A stretch of DNA of 64,000 bases, from positions 372,001 through 436,000 of the forward strand of contig PSQN01000017.1 of assembly GCA_002989075.1 (NCBI GenBank), written 5' to 3'. This DNA comes from Arthonia radiata. Its lineage: Eukaryota > Ascomycota > Arthoniomycetes > Arthoniales > Arthoniaceae. The notes under the pieces are model-generated. The model saw only the letters and a list, made by a program, of their open reading frames with translations, did no database searches and was not told the origin of the DNA. Made by a program: the position numbers and the translations under genes. This document shows positions 55,855-64,000 of this stretch, one piece after another (position 1 is the stretch's first letter; every line of letters starts with the position of its first letter).

Positions 55855-57571
55855 ATGCGGAACTTCGCCTTGCTAGTGGTCCTTGGCCTGGCCAGTGCGG
55901 CTGCTGTGGACCTTGAGAAGAGACAGGACAGCTCCAGCTCAGATGTCCCAGACTATTTCCAGACAACAGCTACTGATTTTCGAGGTCCAACTCCAACCGG
56001 CAATCCAGCTTTCCTTGCGGAGACCAACCCAGCACCGTTTCCCAGCCGGTCATACATCCCACCACAGCCGTTGGAGACGCAGGTACCCATCCAGGGTGCA
56101 CCCGAGGGCGGTAACATATACCAGCTTCATGGCCAGCTCTCACATTACTTTCCCAATCCTGATGGCTTCGGCGTGGATGAGTTTCCTTTGCCCAAGGGTG
56201 CCGACATCAGCTACCTGTACATGCTGAGCAGACACGGCTCTCGATACCCGACGTCAACCCCGAGCGTGGTCGGCAAGATCAGGAATGCCACAGGTAAGTA
56301 CACGGCCTCTGGTCAGCTCGCTTTCCTCAATGACTGGACCTACAAGCTGGGAGCTCAGATCCTGGTGCCGGTTGGGAAGCAGGAGTACGTTGATCCCCTA
56401 ATCAAGAAAGCTTTGGCAAACTTTTGTTGACGTTTTCAGACTTTTTGACAGTGGAACATTGCACCAGTACCTCTATGGTCATTTGTATGACAACAATGGT
56501 ACTAAGATCATCGCCCGTACGACCACCCAAGACCGTATGTTGCAGTCCGCGGAGTACTTTTTGGCTGGTTTTTTCGGCCTTCAATGGCCGCAGAACGCAA
56601 CTCTTGAGGTCATCATCGAGCAAGACGGCTTCAACAACACGCTTGCTGGCTACTACGAGTGCCCTGCATCTAATCTTCCAGCATCTCAAGGTGGCAACAA
56701 TGCGACCACGCAGTGGGCGAGCATCTATCTTGCCGATGCCACCTCGCGTATCAATGGCCAGATCCAGGGCCTTAACTTCACGGTCACTGACGTGTATAAT
56801 ATGCAATCGCTCTGTGCTTACGAGACTGTCGCGCTCGGCTACTCTGCATTCTGTGATCTGTTTACATACGAGGAATGGGAAGGTAAGGGCTCACCCAACA
56901 TGCTATCTCCGTTCGTGGGCTGATCATTTCTAGGTTACGAGTACTCGGTAGACATCAACTTCGCCGGCAACGACGCGTTCCAATCACCGACTGGCCGCGC
57001 CGTCGGCATCGGGTGGGCTCAAGAACTAATCGCGAGGATGACGCATCACTACGTCAATTCACCTGCCGGTACTCAAGCCAACACAACACTGGATAGCATG
57101 CCTTCCACCTTCCCTACTAATCAAGTGCTGAACTTCGATTTCTCACACGACACCAACATTATGTCCGACCTGACCGCGCTGGGTCTTACTCAGTTCGCAG
57201 ACGTCCTTCCGGCAGATCACATCGTGGATCGTGACCTCATCGTCAGCCATCTGACGCCGTTCGGAGCCCGCCTCGACATCGAAGTCATTGACACGCCGCA
57301 GCCGATCAAGGCAGACGACTGTCTCGACTATGACGAAGGCGGTCCGACGCAGTACGTGCACTTCATACTCAACCAGCGGACCATCCCGCTCGGTAGAAGC
57401 TACCCGCAATGCGGCGATCTGCAGAACGGCTGGTGTGAAATGAGTGCTTTTTTGAACGCTACGGCGAACATTGTAGCTGAGTCGCAGTATGAGTATGCTT
57501 GCTTCGGCAATTACTCAGCGGTGCCGTATGGCACGCTGACCAATGGGGTGCCGCAGCCGCAGAGCTCTTAG
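55855..57571 (+). CDS. Secreted histidine acid phosphatase, phytase-like
   Basis: Exons 55855-56384, 56440-56882 and 56934-57571, 536 aa. It likely releases phosphate from phytate or other phosphomonoesters outside the cell. The catalytic RHGSRYP starts at residue 126, and the proton-donor HD pair is at residues 396-397 (DFSHDTN). The signal peptide MRNFALLVVLGLASAAA is followed by LEKR, a Kex2 site. Several N-glycosylation sequons occur (NNGT, NAT, NNT, NFT). FQTTATDFRGPTPTGNPAFL and LFDSGTLHQYLYGHLYDNNG match fungal members. Introns of 55 and 51 nt restore QELFDSG and EEWEGYEYS. It is longer than classical PhyA because of the N-terminal insert. Confidence 0.93.
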
Positions 57572-57739
57572 AGAGAGCCATGCGGAGGCCCATATGTACA
57601 GGTGCCGATGTTGCATATAATGTAATGATGACGTTGTCGATGTCGTTTGTATATGGATCCACAGATGTGAATGTTGTCGAACCACGTAGTACATATCATC
57701 ATTATACACATTACTTGCATCTTGTGCTGGCTCAAGATA

Positions 57740-57902
57740 CCTTCGGTAGCTCAGTGGTAGAGCATACGATTGCAGTGCCGGTCTGTGACTCAGGCCCGAC
57801 TCATCAAGTATCGTAGGGTCCCGTGGTTAGTGGTAATCCTGTCAATGCATTGCACAGGGCCTTGCGTCTAACACAAGCTCGGTTCGAACCACGGTTGAAG
57901 GT
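57740..57902 (+). tRNA. tRNA-Cys(GCA) gene with an anticodon-loop intron and a second insertion in the T-arm
   Basis: Three pieces, 57740-57775, 57810-57825 and 57883-57902, join into a complete 72-nt cloverleaf. The acceptor stem is CCTTCGG with TTGAAGG (two G.U pairs), D-stem GCTC/GAGC, anticodon stem TACGA/TCGTA, anticodon GCA at 57772-57774, T-stem CCGTG/CACGG and T-loop TTCGAAC. The discriminator base is T, as expected for tRNA-Cys. The first interruption (57776-57809, 34 nt) is at the canonical 37/38 site. The second (57826-57882, 57 nt; the boundary may shift by one base) separates T-stem from T-loop, where eukaryotic tRNA introns are not expected. The A-box and B-box words are intact in the DNA and TTTT follows near 57915, so polymerase III transcription is plausible. 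Whether it yields mature tRNA is unknown. Confidence 0.8.
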
Positions 57903-58537
57903 CAGAACTCTTTAATCTTTTGTACTTCTGGCATATTAGATTACTACTAACTTCACGGTCTTCGACACTTCGCTGACACTGTAGGTCGGTCTGCGCGCAT
58001 ACAGCATTGCAGATATTGACTGCGGACTCCAAATCTACCTTCGAGTATGCCAATGTTCCTCGGTCCTTGTAAATGCAAGGGGAATCCGTAAGCACGCGGA
58101 TATCCCCTTGCCTTCAAAGCGGCGAAATGTATATTTGCAGATAGTCGTGGCTTTCTTGCCGAAGACACACGATCTTATACGTCTATAACGAACAGTGAAC
58201 AGGCTTGCATCAATCTGAACTGGTGCCTTTGAAGCAATGGTCTTTCGAAGCACGCAGTGAAAGTGAAAAGTTATAACGACCCTGTCGTTCCTCGATATTC
58301 TGGGCGTGCTTAGTCAGCCAGCCCTACGAGAGGTCAACCAATGAAAGATGTCATTGGAATCTTTCCCGGCAGTCCCCTTCGTAGCTTCATCTGCGACAGC
58401 TCTTTAGCCGTCAGTCCTCAATTTAGCGAGTTTTGCCTCTCGTCGCTTCTCCGTCCCATTCTAAGCACTTTGTGAGCGTACAGCCGAGCCATCGACGTGC
58501 AAGCGTCTAATCGGCCTACTCCATCACATTATCAAAC
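57903..58537. other. Intergenic region between tRNA-Cys and QCR6
   Basis: This 635-bp gap holds the TTTT terminator of the tRNA near its left end and the QCR6 promoter at its right. No other gene is seen. Confidence 0.45.
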
Positions 58538-59163
58538 ATGGGTCTCTTCGACTCCCTAAGCTCGTTCTTCGTGAGCGAAGCTTACGCCGAAGAGCCGCCT
58601 GCCGAAGAGGAGGAGGAGCAACCGCAACAGGAAGAGGGCGGTGAGAAGGAGGAGGGCGAGCAAGAAGAAGGCGGCGATGACGCTGGTGCTGAGGGCGGCG
58701 ACGATGAGGAGGAAGAGGAAGAGGAGGAGGAGGAGGAAGAGGAGCCCGAGGACCAGATGCCTAAGATTCAAGAGGGTGAGTACATCACCGGAGACACGCC
58801 ACAATTCCATACTCGACACCGTCCCTCGCGTTACTGCGCCACCCTAGTAGGACACAGGACACGATTAGGCAGAGTCTAACAGTGAACCAGAATGTGCCAA
58901 GACACCCTCATGCTCTCACGCTAAAGGCGAATACGACGAGTGCGCCGAGCGCGTCACAAAGTGGAACGAGGCCGATGAGGAGGAGCGGAAAGCACTTGGA
59001 CCAAAGGAGGATTGCGTCGAAGAGTGTGAGTCCACCACCAAAATCCATACCTCTTTTGCTGCACACGTCTAGTCTCCCTACTGACCATCACGCTGCAGTT
59101 TTCGAGTACACCCACTGCATCTCCCAGTGCGCTGCGCCCAAGCTTTTCAAGCAACTACGGTAG
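58538..59163 (+). CDS. QCR6: Cytochrome bc1 complex hinge protein (subunit 6)
   Basis: Exons 58538-58775, 58891-59025 and 59099-59163, 145 aa. The acidic hinge protein sits on the intermembrane-space side of mitochondrial complex III and aids cytochrome c docking with cytochrome c1. The N-terminus is followed by a long Glu/Asp run (residues ~19-75), typical of the family. The C-terminal domain has its cysteines (EECAKTPSCSHA, YDECAERVTKW, EDCVEE, FFEYTHCISQCAAPKLFKQL). Introns of 115 nt (GTGAGT, TCTAAC, ACCAG) and 73 nt (GTGAGT...GCAG) restore this sequence exactly. Confidence 0.95.
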
Positions 59164-60301
59164 ACGCCGTCTCCCTCCGAAACGATCGCAGCTGCTCAGA
59201 CATCGACCTGCGATTTTCGAGCGATCACCGTACCACATCTTCAAGACGATGCGCACCTTTCACGAGGCCGAGCGCATCACCCAGCATACCTGTATTTAGT
59301 AGTGAAGCGACAGAGTTTGAACATTATGTACCCCTAGCGACAGGCAAGCAACGTTGGGCACGCCACACTCACATCTTCGAAGAAGCATCGTTCTCCCATG
59401 CTCCCTCTCATATCGCTTTCATAGCTGTCTCTATCGACTGGCGCAGGTCGAGAAGCATGTGTGGTCGTCTACAGCAGGTTCAGACCCAAATACGGTGAGC
59501 ACTATTCTACTTTCCCTCAGATCTCCACCTTCGAATGATGACCACAAGTATTAAAAGATGTTAGACTACGGAATCTCTATGTCGACCGAAAAACTGCCTG
59601 ACATGATACCCTCTTTGCATATTAAGTCAATCTCAACTTTGTCACTAGCTAACGCAAACTCCTCAGGACCTCTGCAGACGCTCATATCCCTTGTGGCGTC
59701 CACTATTAACAGCGTTCTGCGAAGTGTCCCTTCCAAGGTCTGGCTTCGCTTCACGTCTGCGTGCATCCACGCACCATGACTTACGCCTTGCTTTGGTTCA
59801 AGCCAGTCGCGTAACTCGCTTCTTGTCCGCTTCTTGTTTGCATGCTACCCCTGCTTACATGCTCTTCCCCCGTTGGCACAAATACACAATACGCACAGTA
59901 TCTTTCTGAGCTCATGTACTCCTTTTCGCCTCTGCCATGTACCGCTCATGTTGTTCGCCTGAAGCTTCGTCTTGCAAGTCTTTCATCCACACGCCGACTG
60001 CTTCACATTTCGTCCCAACAGCGGGAAATACAGAGAGTCCCCTCAACCTCCACTGGGAACAGTGGGAAGACCCGTTGAAAAGTGGTTTTTATTGGTGAGA
60101 GGCGTAATGCTGGTAGTCTAGTGAAGCACGCACCATGGATGTTTTCGATTGGGAATGGGTGGTAAAGGAACGCTCCATACAGTCGCAGTTAGCAGCCGTC
60201 ATAGCAGCAGTTTGAAATCTTCAGCATGTCAGATTGGCACCCAGCGTATCTTATTCCCCACTATCCAAGCGCTCATCCAACTCAACCCCCTCCTCAAATA
60301 G
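59164..60301. other. Convergent intergenic region
   Basis: This 1.1-kb gap lies between the 3' ends of QCR6 and the FLVCR-like gene. Short open frames have no recognisable features. Confidence 0.4.
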
Positions 60302-61876
60302 TCACACCCCGTCCCCATCCCTCCCATCGCCTCTTGTCGTACCATCAACCCCTTTACTCCTCTTCGCGACACCCAGGCCCCTCCACCCCAACATCATCGG
60401 CCACGGCACAGCCGCCCACGCCACAATGGCCAGCAGCACCAACCCCCCCTTCATGTTCCCCTCCGGCTCTCCCTCCCAATCACCCCTCAACCCATCCATG
60501 AGCAGAATTGCGATCGCGCCCCCAAGCTGCCCACCCGCCCATACTACCGCTGACGAAACCTCCGGCCCCGCATCCTCCCACGTCACCTCCACGAGCACGT
60601 CCAGCGCCAACGGCACAAGCACGAATGACGCTGCGCCCATAATCGCAGCGATGGCGTACGACGCCGCGACTCCTCTGGTCTGCGGCGCCCACACGAACGC
60701 CAGATAGCTCACCGCGGTCACCACGACGAGGATTTTTATCATGACCAGCCGCGCCGGTGACGTTGGCGTCGTGTATTTGTCCAGAAGCGGACTGGCTACA
60801 CCAGCTGCTACCAGTCCGACGACTATCAGGATCGCGCCGGTGATGCCGGCTTGGTCTTCGGTGTAGGCGTAGGGGTAGAGGATGGAGTTGAGCTCGGAGG
60901 AGATGGCGTTGAAGGCGGAGACGAGGAGGGCGAAGGGGAGGGCGAGGATGTGGAAGGAGGGGTTGCGGAGGAGGCGTGTGAACGTGGTGAGGGTGAGGGT
61001 GTGCGATGTGGTTGAGGTGTGCGGTGTTGGCGGTGTCGGAGGGCGGGCGGGGATGAAGGGCGCGGGGAGGGTTGTGAGTGTGGACTACACGCTGCTGTTA
61101 GCCGCTGGACATGGTTGAGAGTAAGACTTGTCAATTGGAAAGGTCCGGAAGTTTGTGCATACTATGATAGCCACATAAAGCGTCATACTAGCCACATCCC
61201 CCGGCCCACCACACCAAAACGGATCAATCAACTGCCCCAGCGCGCCCCCAAATGGGTTCGCCAACGACGCCACCGCCGTCGCCGCGATCCTGCCCGATTC
61301 CGTGAACCACAGATCACTGTATCTCGTCGGCGCGCTCAGCACGAACGGCTGCGCGAACCCAATGAGAATCTGCCCGAACATCGCCGCGCCGTAGCTACCC
61401 CCTCTTGTCCCGCCATATCTGATCCAGCTGCCCACCGCTATGAGCGCGCTCGCGACCACGATCGCGGCTTTCGGCCCGTGTCTGTTCAGGACGTAGATCG
61501 TAGCGGGCGTGGCGGCGACGAACGCGAAGAGGAAGGCGGTGGACAGCCAGTTTATGGCGGAGACGGAGACGGCGAAGTACTGCGAGGAGGTTGTGGAGAC
61601 GGGGGCGTAGGTGATCCAGGACCAGGAGACGACGATGTTGAGGGCGATGAGCTGGAGGAGGCCGAGGAAGCGGCGTTTGTAGACGCGGTGGTGATTGCCG
61701 TCGGGGTGGAGGGCGGTGGTGGATGTGGTGGAGGACGCGTTGTGGTATTGCAGAGGAGAGGGTGGGGCGTCGTGGGAGGAGGTGGCGGAGAGGTCGGTGA
61801 AGGGGGAGTCGGTGTAGTGGGTGGTCGTCGTGGGGTGTTTTGGAGAGGAATGCGGAGGTGCAGAGGTGGTTGCCAT
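60302..61876 (-). CDS. MFS transporter, FLVCR/SLC49-like
   Basis: Exons 61163-61876 and 60302-61084 (minus), 498 aa. About twelve spans are visible in two halves around a long hydrophilic loop (~238-290). Key segments are FLGLLQLIALNIVVSWSWIT, INWLSTAFLFAFVAATPATI, VASALIAVGSWIRYGGT, FGQILIGFAQPFVLSAPTRY, WFTESGRIAATAVASLANPF and GGALGQLIDPFW. The last set resembles the FLVCR-type family, whose animal members move haem, choline or ethanolamine. The fungal substrate is not known. The second half starts RLLRNPSFHILALPFALLVS. The 78-nt intron (GTATGC, GCTAAC, GTGTAG) is in phase. The N-terminal ~70 residues are Ser/Thr-rich and cytoplasmic. Confidence 0.88.
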
Positions 61877-62196
61877 GTGGGCGTGGGTGTCGCTGTAGAG
61901 CGCGGAGGAGGGGCCTTAGGACATAATGAATAATACTACAACTGCTTTTCACGTCCGAGAAGCCTAAACGAGAGTCTACAGAAAGAAAGGAGCGAGCACA
62001 GGAGATTTCGCAAGTGTTCAACTTCACAGTCGCGGCCCGTATGCCGTTGATTGTTTCGCGCGATCTCGCAAGCCCAAAATCTTGGCGTTGCTGACAGGGG
62101 CAGCAGATAGTTGAACCAAAATAGGTATCAATTCGACAATCATTCTCAATTCTTAGTGTACAGAGACGGCAAGTTTAGACAGAGGAATGCGTGAGA
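61877..62196. promoter_or_regulatory. Upstream region of the FLVCR-like gene
   Basis: This 320-bp gap lies between two minus-strand genes: the promoter of the transporter and the 3' flank of the RraA-like gene. No specific motif is evident. Confidence 0.35.
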
Positions 62197-63127
62197 CTAC
62201 AGGTTGCCCCGAAACTTCGCAAAGGCGTCCTTGACAGACATGCCTTTCTCGACTTCCTCCTTCACCTTCTCGTCAGCTCTGATCAGCTTGGGTGCCAAGT
62301 CGAGAACTGCATCAATTTTGTCCTGCGGGATCACTACGCAGCCTTCGACCGGATCGCTGACGACGACGTCGCCCTGCAAGAAGTCGTCAGTAACGAGCTA
62401 GGTAATGTGTTTGGCGCCTCATACCGGTCTGATGAGGACACCTTGAACCGTGATCGGCACATTGATCGCCCACGGCTTTGTCTCCATGCCAGCGCCCACT
62501 GTCGATGTGCCGGTCGCCCAGATCTAGCTTCTATCAGTATAGGCTTGCCACAAGCGCATCGACCTCAGCGCACCGGGATGTGCTTCGTTTTCAGCTCGGT
62601 CAAGTCTCTGATCCTACCGCCGATCAGGATGCCCTTTGCGCCACGCGTCTTCATTCTCGAAGCCATGATTCCACCCAGCGCAGCGCAGCTCTGCCCCTTC
62701 GGTTGGCTCATAACCACAAACGTCTCCGGCGGCGTGAGATCGACCCAGTGAGTGTTCGCCGGGATGTTGGACATCATAATCCCTTGAAAGTCTTCGCCAT
62801 CATCATGAGGAGCGCCACCTTTCGGCACTAGAAGGACAGTCGATGCAGGTGCAGCGATCTTGGGCAGGAGCTGAATCTTGTCAGATGTGACGCCGTTGGG
62901 TGCGAAATGCCCTGCCGTGGGTCAGGACGGTCACAGCCTTGCGTACTTTTCTGTTGTACACACTGAGGTCTGGTAGGAACCCTGCATTGGGAACCTTTAG
63001 TTTGAGTAGGACGTCTGAAATCTATTCTTAGTGAGTATGAGGCGTTGACACACTGAGACGGCAAGAGGCGCGAGCTCACATCGCAAGCACTCAACTGCGC
63101 CAGCGCTTTGATCTTACTGCTCGCCAT
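62197..63127 (-). CDS. RraA-like protein / 4-hydroxy-4-methyl-2-oxoglutarate aldolase family
   Basis: Five exons (minus): 63080-63127, 62964-63021, 62574-62911, 62425-62523, 62197-62373; 239 aa, a usual family length. The active-site region reads CAALGGIMASRMKTRGAKGI then GGRIRDL, the G-x20-R-D pattern shared by RraA and the HMG/CHA aldolases. IWATGTSTVGAG, PITVQGVLIRPGDVVVSDP and EGCVVIPQD follow as in other fungal members. These enzymes cleave 4-hydroxy-2-oxo acids or decarboxylate oxaloacetate, and the substrate here is unknown. Four short introns (50-58 nt) were placed by family continuity. The second donor (GTGTGT at 62963) is the least certain. Confidence 0.87.
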
Positions 63128-63330
63128 CGAGGGTGGCTTGTAGAATAGGTGTTGTTGTGAGTCCGACTACCTCAGCTCAAGGTCAAGTAAGCTTGGCCGA
63201 GGCCCATGACGTGCAAGCTCGGGGCTTTCCCCTTTTTCGCCATACGCTCCTTCTTTGAGTTAGGAGACAGGTGGACTGATTCGAGGTGGTGGCAGCCGCG
63301 ACCGCAATGGGCTGAAGTTGGCAGAACACG
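63128..63330. promoter_or_regulatory. Upstream region of the RraA-like gene
   Basis: This 203-bp gap lies between two minus-strand genes, and no element stands out. Confidence 0.3.
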
Positions 63331-64000
63331 TCAAGTCATTGGCTTTTCCCAGGTACTTCGCCGGACTTTGAGCACATTTGACTGCTTATGCGGGAAAGTC
63401 ACCTCCCCTTCTTTGAAGAAGCCAAGCTCTTGACAATAGTTCAGCAGCTTGGCGTTATCGACTCGAGGCTCCATCAGAACCGTGTTCGTCCGCATGTCAG
63501 CCAGCCAGCAGTAATGGATCAAAGCCGACAACCAGATCTTGATGCGGTGTGGTCCTCGGAATTCCTGCTCCCCCACAAGGACGTGCAAGCCTCGATCCCA
63601 GTCATCGACTGCTCCTCCAAGGTACTTGCCCAGGTTGTCTTCTTTGACCCAGTAGATCTCGAAGTATCCGAAAGGCTTACCATCCCAACAGCCAATCACT
63701 GGAAAGCTGTGCCTGCTTTGCATGCCATGCTTGAGAAACTCTTCCTGGTGTGACTCGGGCCCTTGCTCGCCCCATGAGTATGACACACGGGGATCGTTCA
63801 TCCACCTATTAAGCAGCTGGACGTCGTTCTCGCTTTCAAGCTCCATGGACGCCATGGATGCCATAGTAGGCACAAGGTTGTCCGACAGACTTTGTCGCGG
63901 AGTCGAGAAGCCTCCTAAGCTAGGCTGACCGGATTGGATCGACCAGGGGCCCTGCCTAGAAGGCGCCTTTGGAGATACTGACGCTACACGAAACGACAGG
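63331..64000 (-). CDS. Siderophore-type N-acyltransferase (SidF-like), 5' part outside the window
   Basis: The minus-strand frame is open from the stop at 63331 to the right edge, about 220 codons without a start that fits, so the gene is cut by the window. [48 protein letters not shown]-type [40 protein letters not shown] and [12 protein letters not shown] match the GNAT domain of fungal hydroxyornithine transacylases such as SidF (and bacterial IucB/MbtK relatives). These add an acyl group to N5-hydroxyornithine in siderophore synthesis. An ATG run ([10 protein letters not shown]) inside the frame could be mistaken for the start. The upstream frame ([20 protein letters not shown]) continues open. 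Confidence 0.85.
   Translation of the reverse strand, partial: LSFRVASVSPKAPSRQGPWSIQSGQPSLGGFSTPRQSLSDNLVPTMASMASMELESENDVQLLNRWMNDPRVSYSWGEQGPESHQEEFLKHGMQSRHSFPVIGCWDGKPFGYFEIYWVKEDNLGKYLGGAVDDWDRGLHVLVGEQEFRGPHRIKIWLSALIHYCWLADMRTNTVLMEPRVDNAKLLNYCQELGFFKEGEVTFPHKQSNVLKVRRSTWEKPMT

Noticed and set aside
57821-57894. A second, overlapping tRNA using CCGTGGT...ACCACGG as acceptor stem
   Set aside because: The D-arm and T-arm do not form in that register; the pairing is explained by the T-stem and palindromic T-loop of the tRNA-Cys.
61019-61933. 304-codon plus-strand frame
   Set aside because: It is antisense to the FLVCR-like transporter; its Gly/Arg/Val-rich composition is the mirror of that G+C-rich coding sequence.
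1-64000. CRISPR arrays, bacterial operons, prophage or plasmid features
   Set aside because: The window is eukaryotic with spliced genes throughout, and no regularly spaced identical repeats other than the intragenic ones were seen.
1-64000. Intact transposons or long terminal repeats
   Set aside because: No transposase, reverse transcriptase or integrase motifs and no long direct or inverted terminal repeats were found by eye; a RepeatMasker-type search could still reveal short relics.

Overview
The window is nuclear DNA of a filamentous ascomycete (Pezizomycotina). The reasons are gene density of about one gene per 2 kb on both strands, short GT-AG introns (about 45-225 nt) with CTAAC-like branch points, and typical Pezizomycotina families (siderophore acyltransferase, DUF3112, PTH11/rhodopsin-like receptor, phytase, a Png1 homologue without its nucleophile). 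Dothideomycetes fits the protein sequences best, but this is a judgement by eye.

Layout. 0-7.2 kb: a Srp40/Nopp140-like nucleolar protein (-), a Sec3 exocyst gene that stops before its C-terminal domain (+), and fructose-1,6-bisphosphatase (+). 7.8-16.1 kb: two very large, mostly disordered proteins of unknown role (+). 17.3-18.7 kb: PNG1-like protein (+). 18.7-26.2 kb: a gene-poor stretch with two repetitive secreted proteins (+) and an NmrA-like protein (-). 26.2-38.7 kb: a compact housekeeping block with two unknown proteins, DcpS, a TMEM42-like protein, TFIIA-gamma, V-ATPase c'', the two-domain molybdenum-cofactor enzyme, and Pop5. 39.4-45.7 kb: an accessory block with a rhodopsin-like membrane protein, an FAD oxidase, a P450 relic and a DUF3112 membrane protein. 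46.2-51.2 kb: an unknown disordered protein, GPN2 and BUB3. 51.6-57.6 kb: an orphan gene, a gene-poor stretch, a cysteine-rich small secreted protein and a secreted phytase. 57.7-57.9 kb: a tRNA-Cys gene with two interruptions. 58.5-64 kb: QCR6, an FLVCR-like MFS transporter, an RraA-like aldolase and a siderophore-type acyltransferase cut by the window edge.

Most genes are unrelated housekeeping functions; there is no operon-like logic. Exons were joined by hand from splice signals and protein-family continuity, so splice sites are predictions. The most unusual items are the tRNA-Cys with a second interruption in its T-arm, the truncated Sec3, the repeat-built secreted protein at 22.3-23.3 kb, and the decayed oxidase/P450 block.
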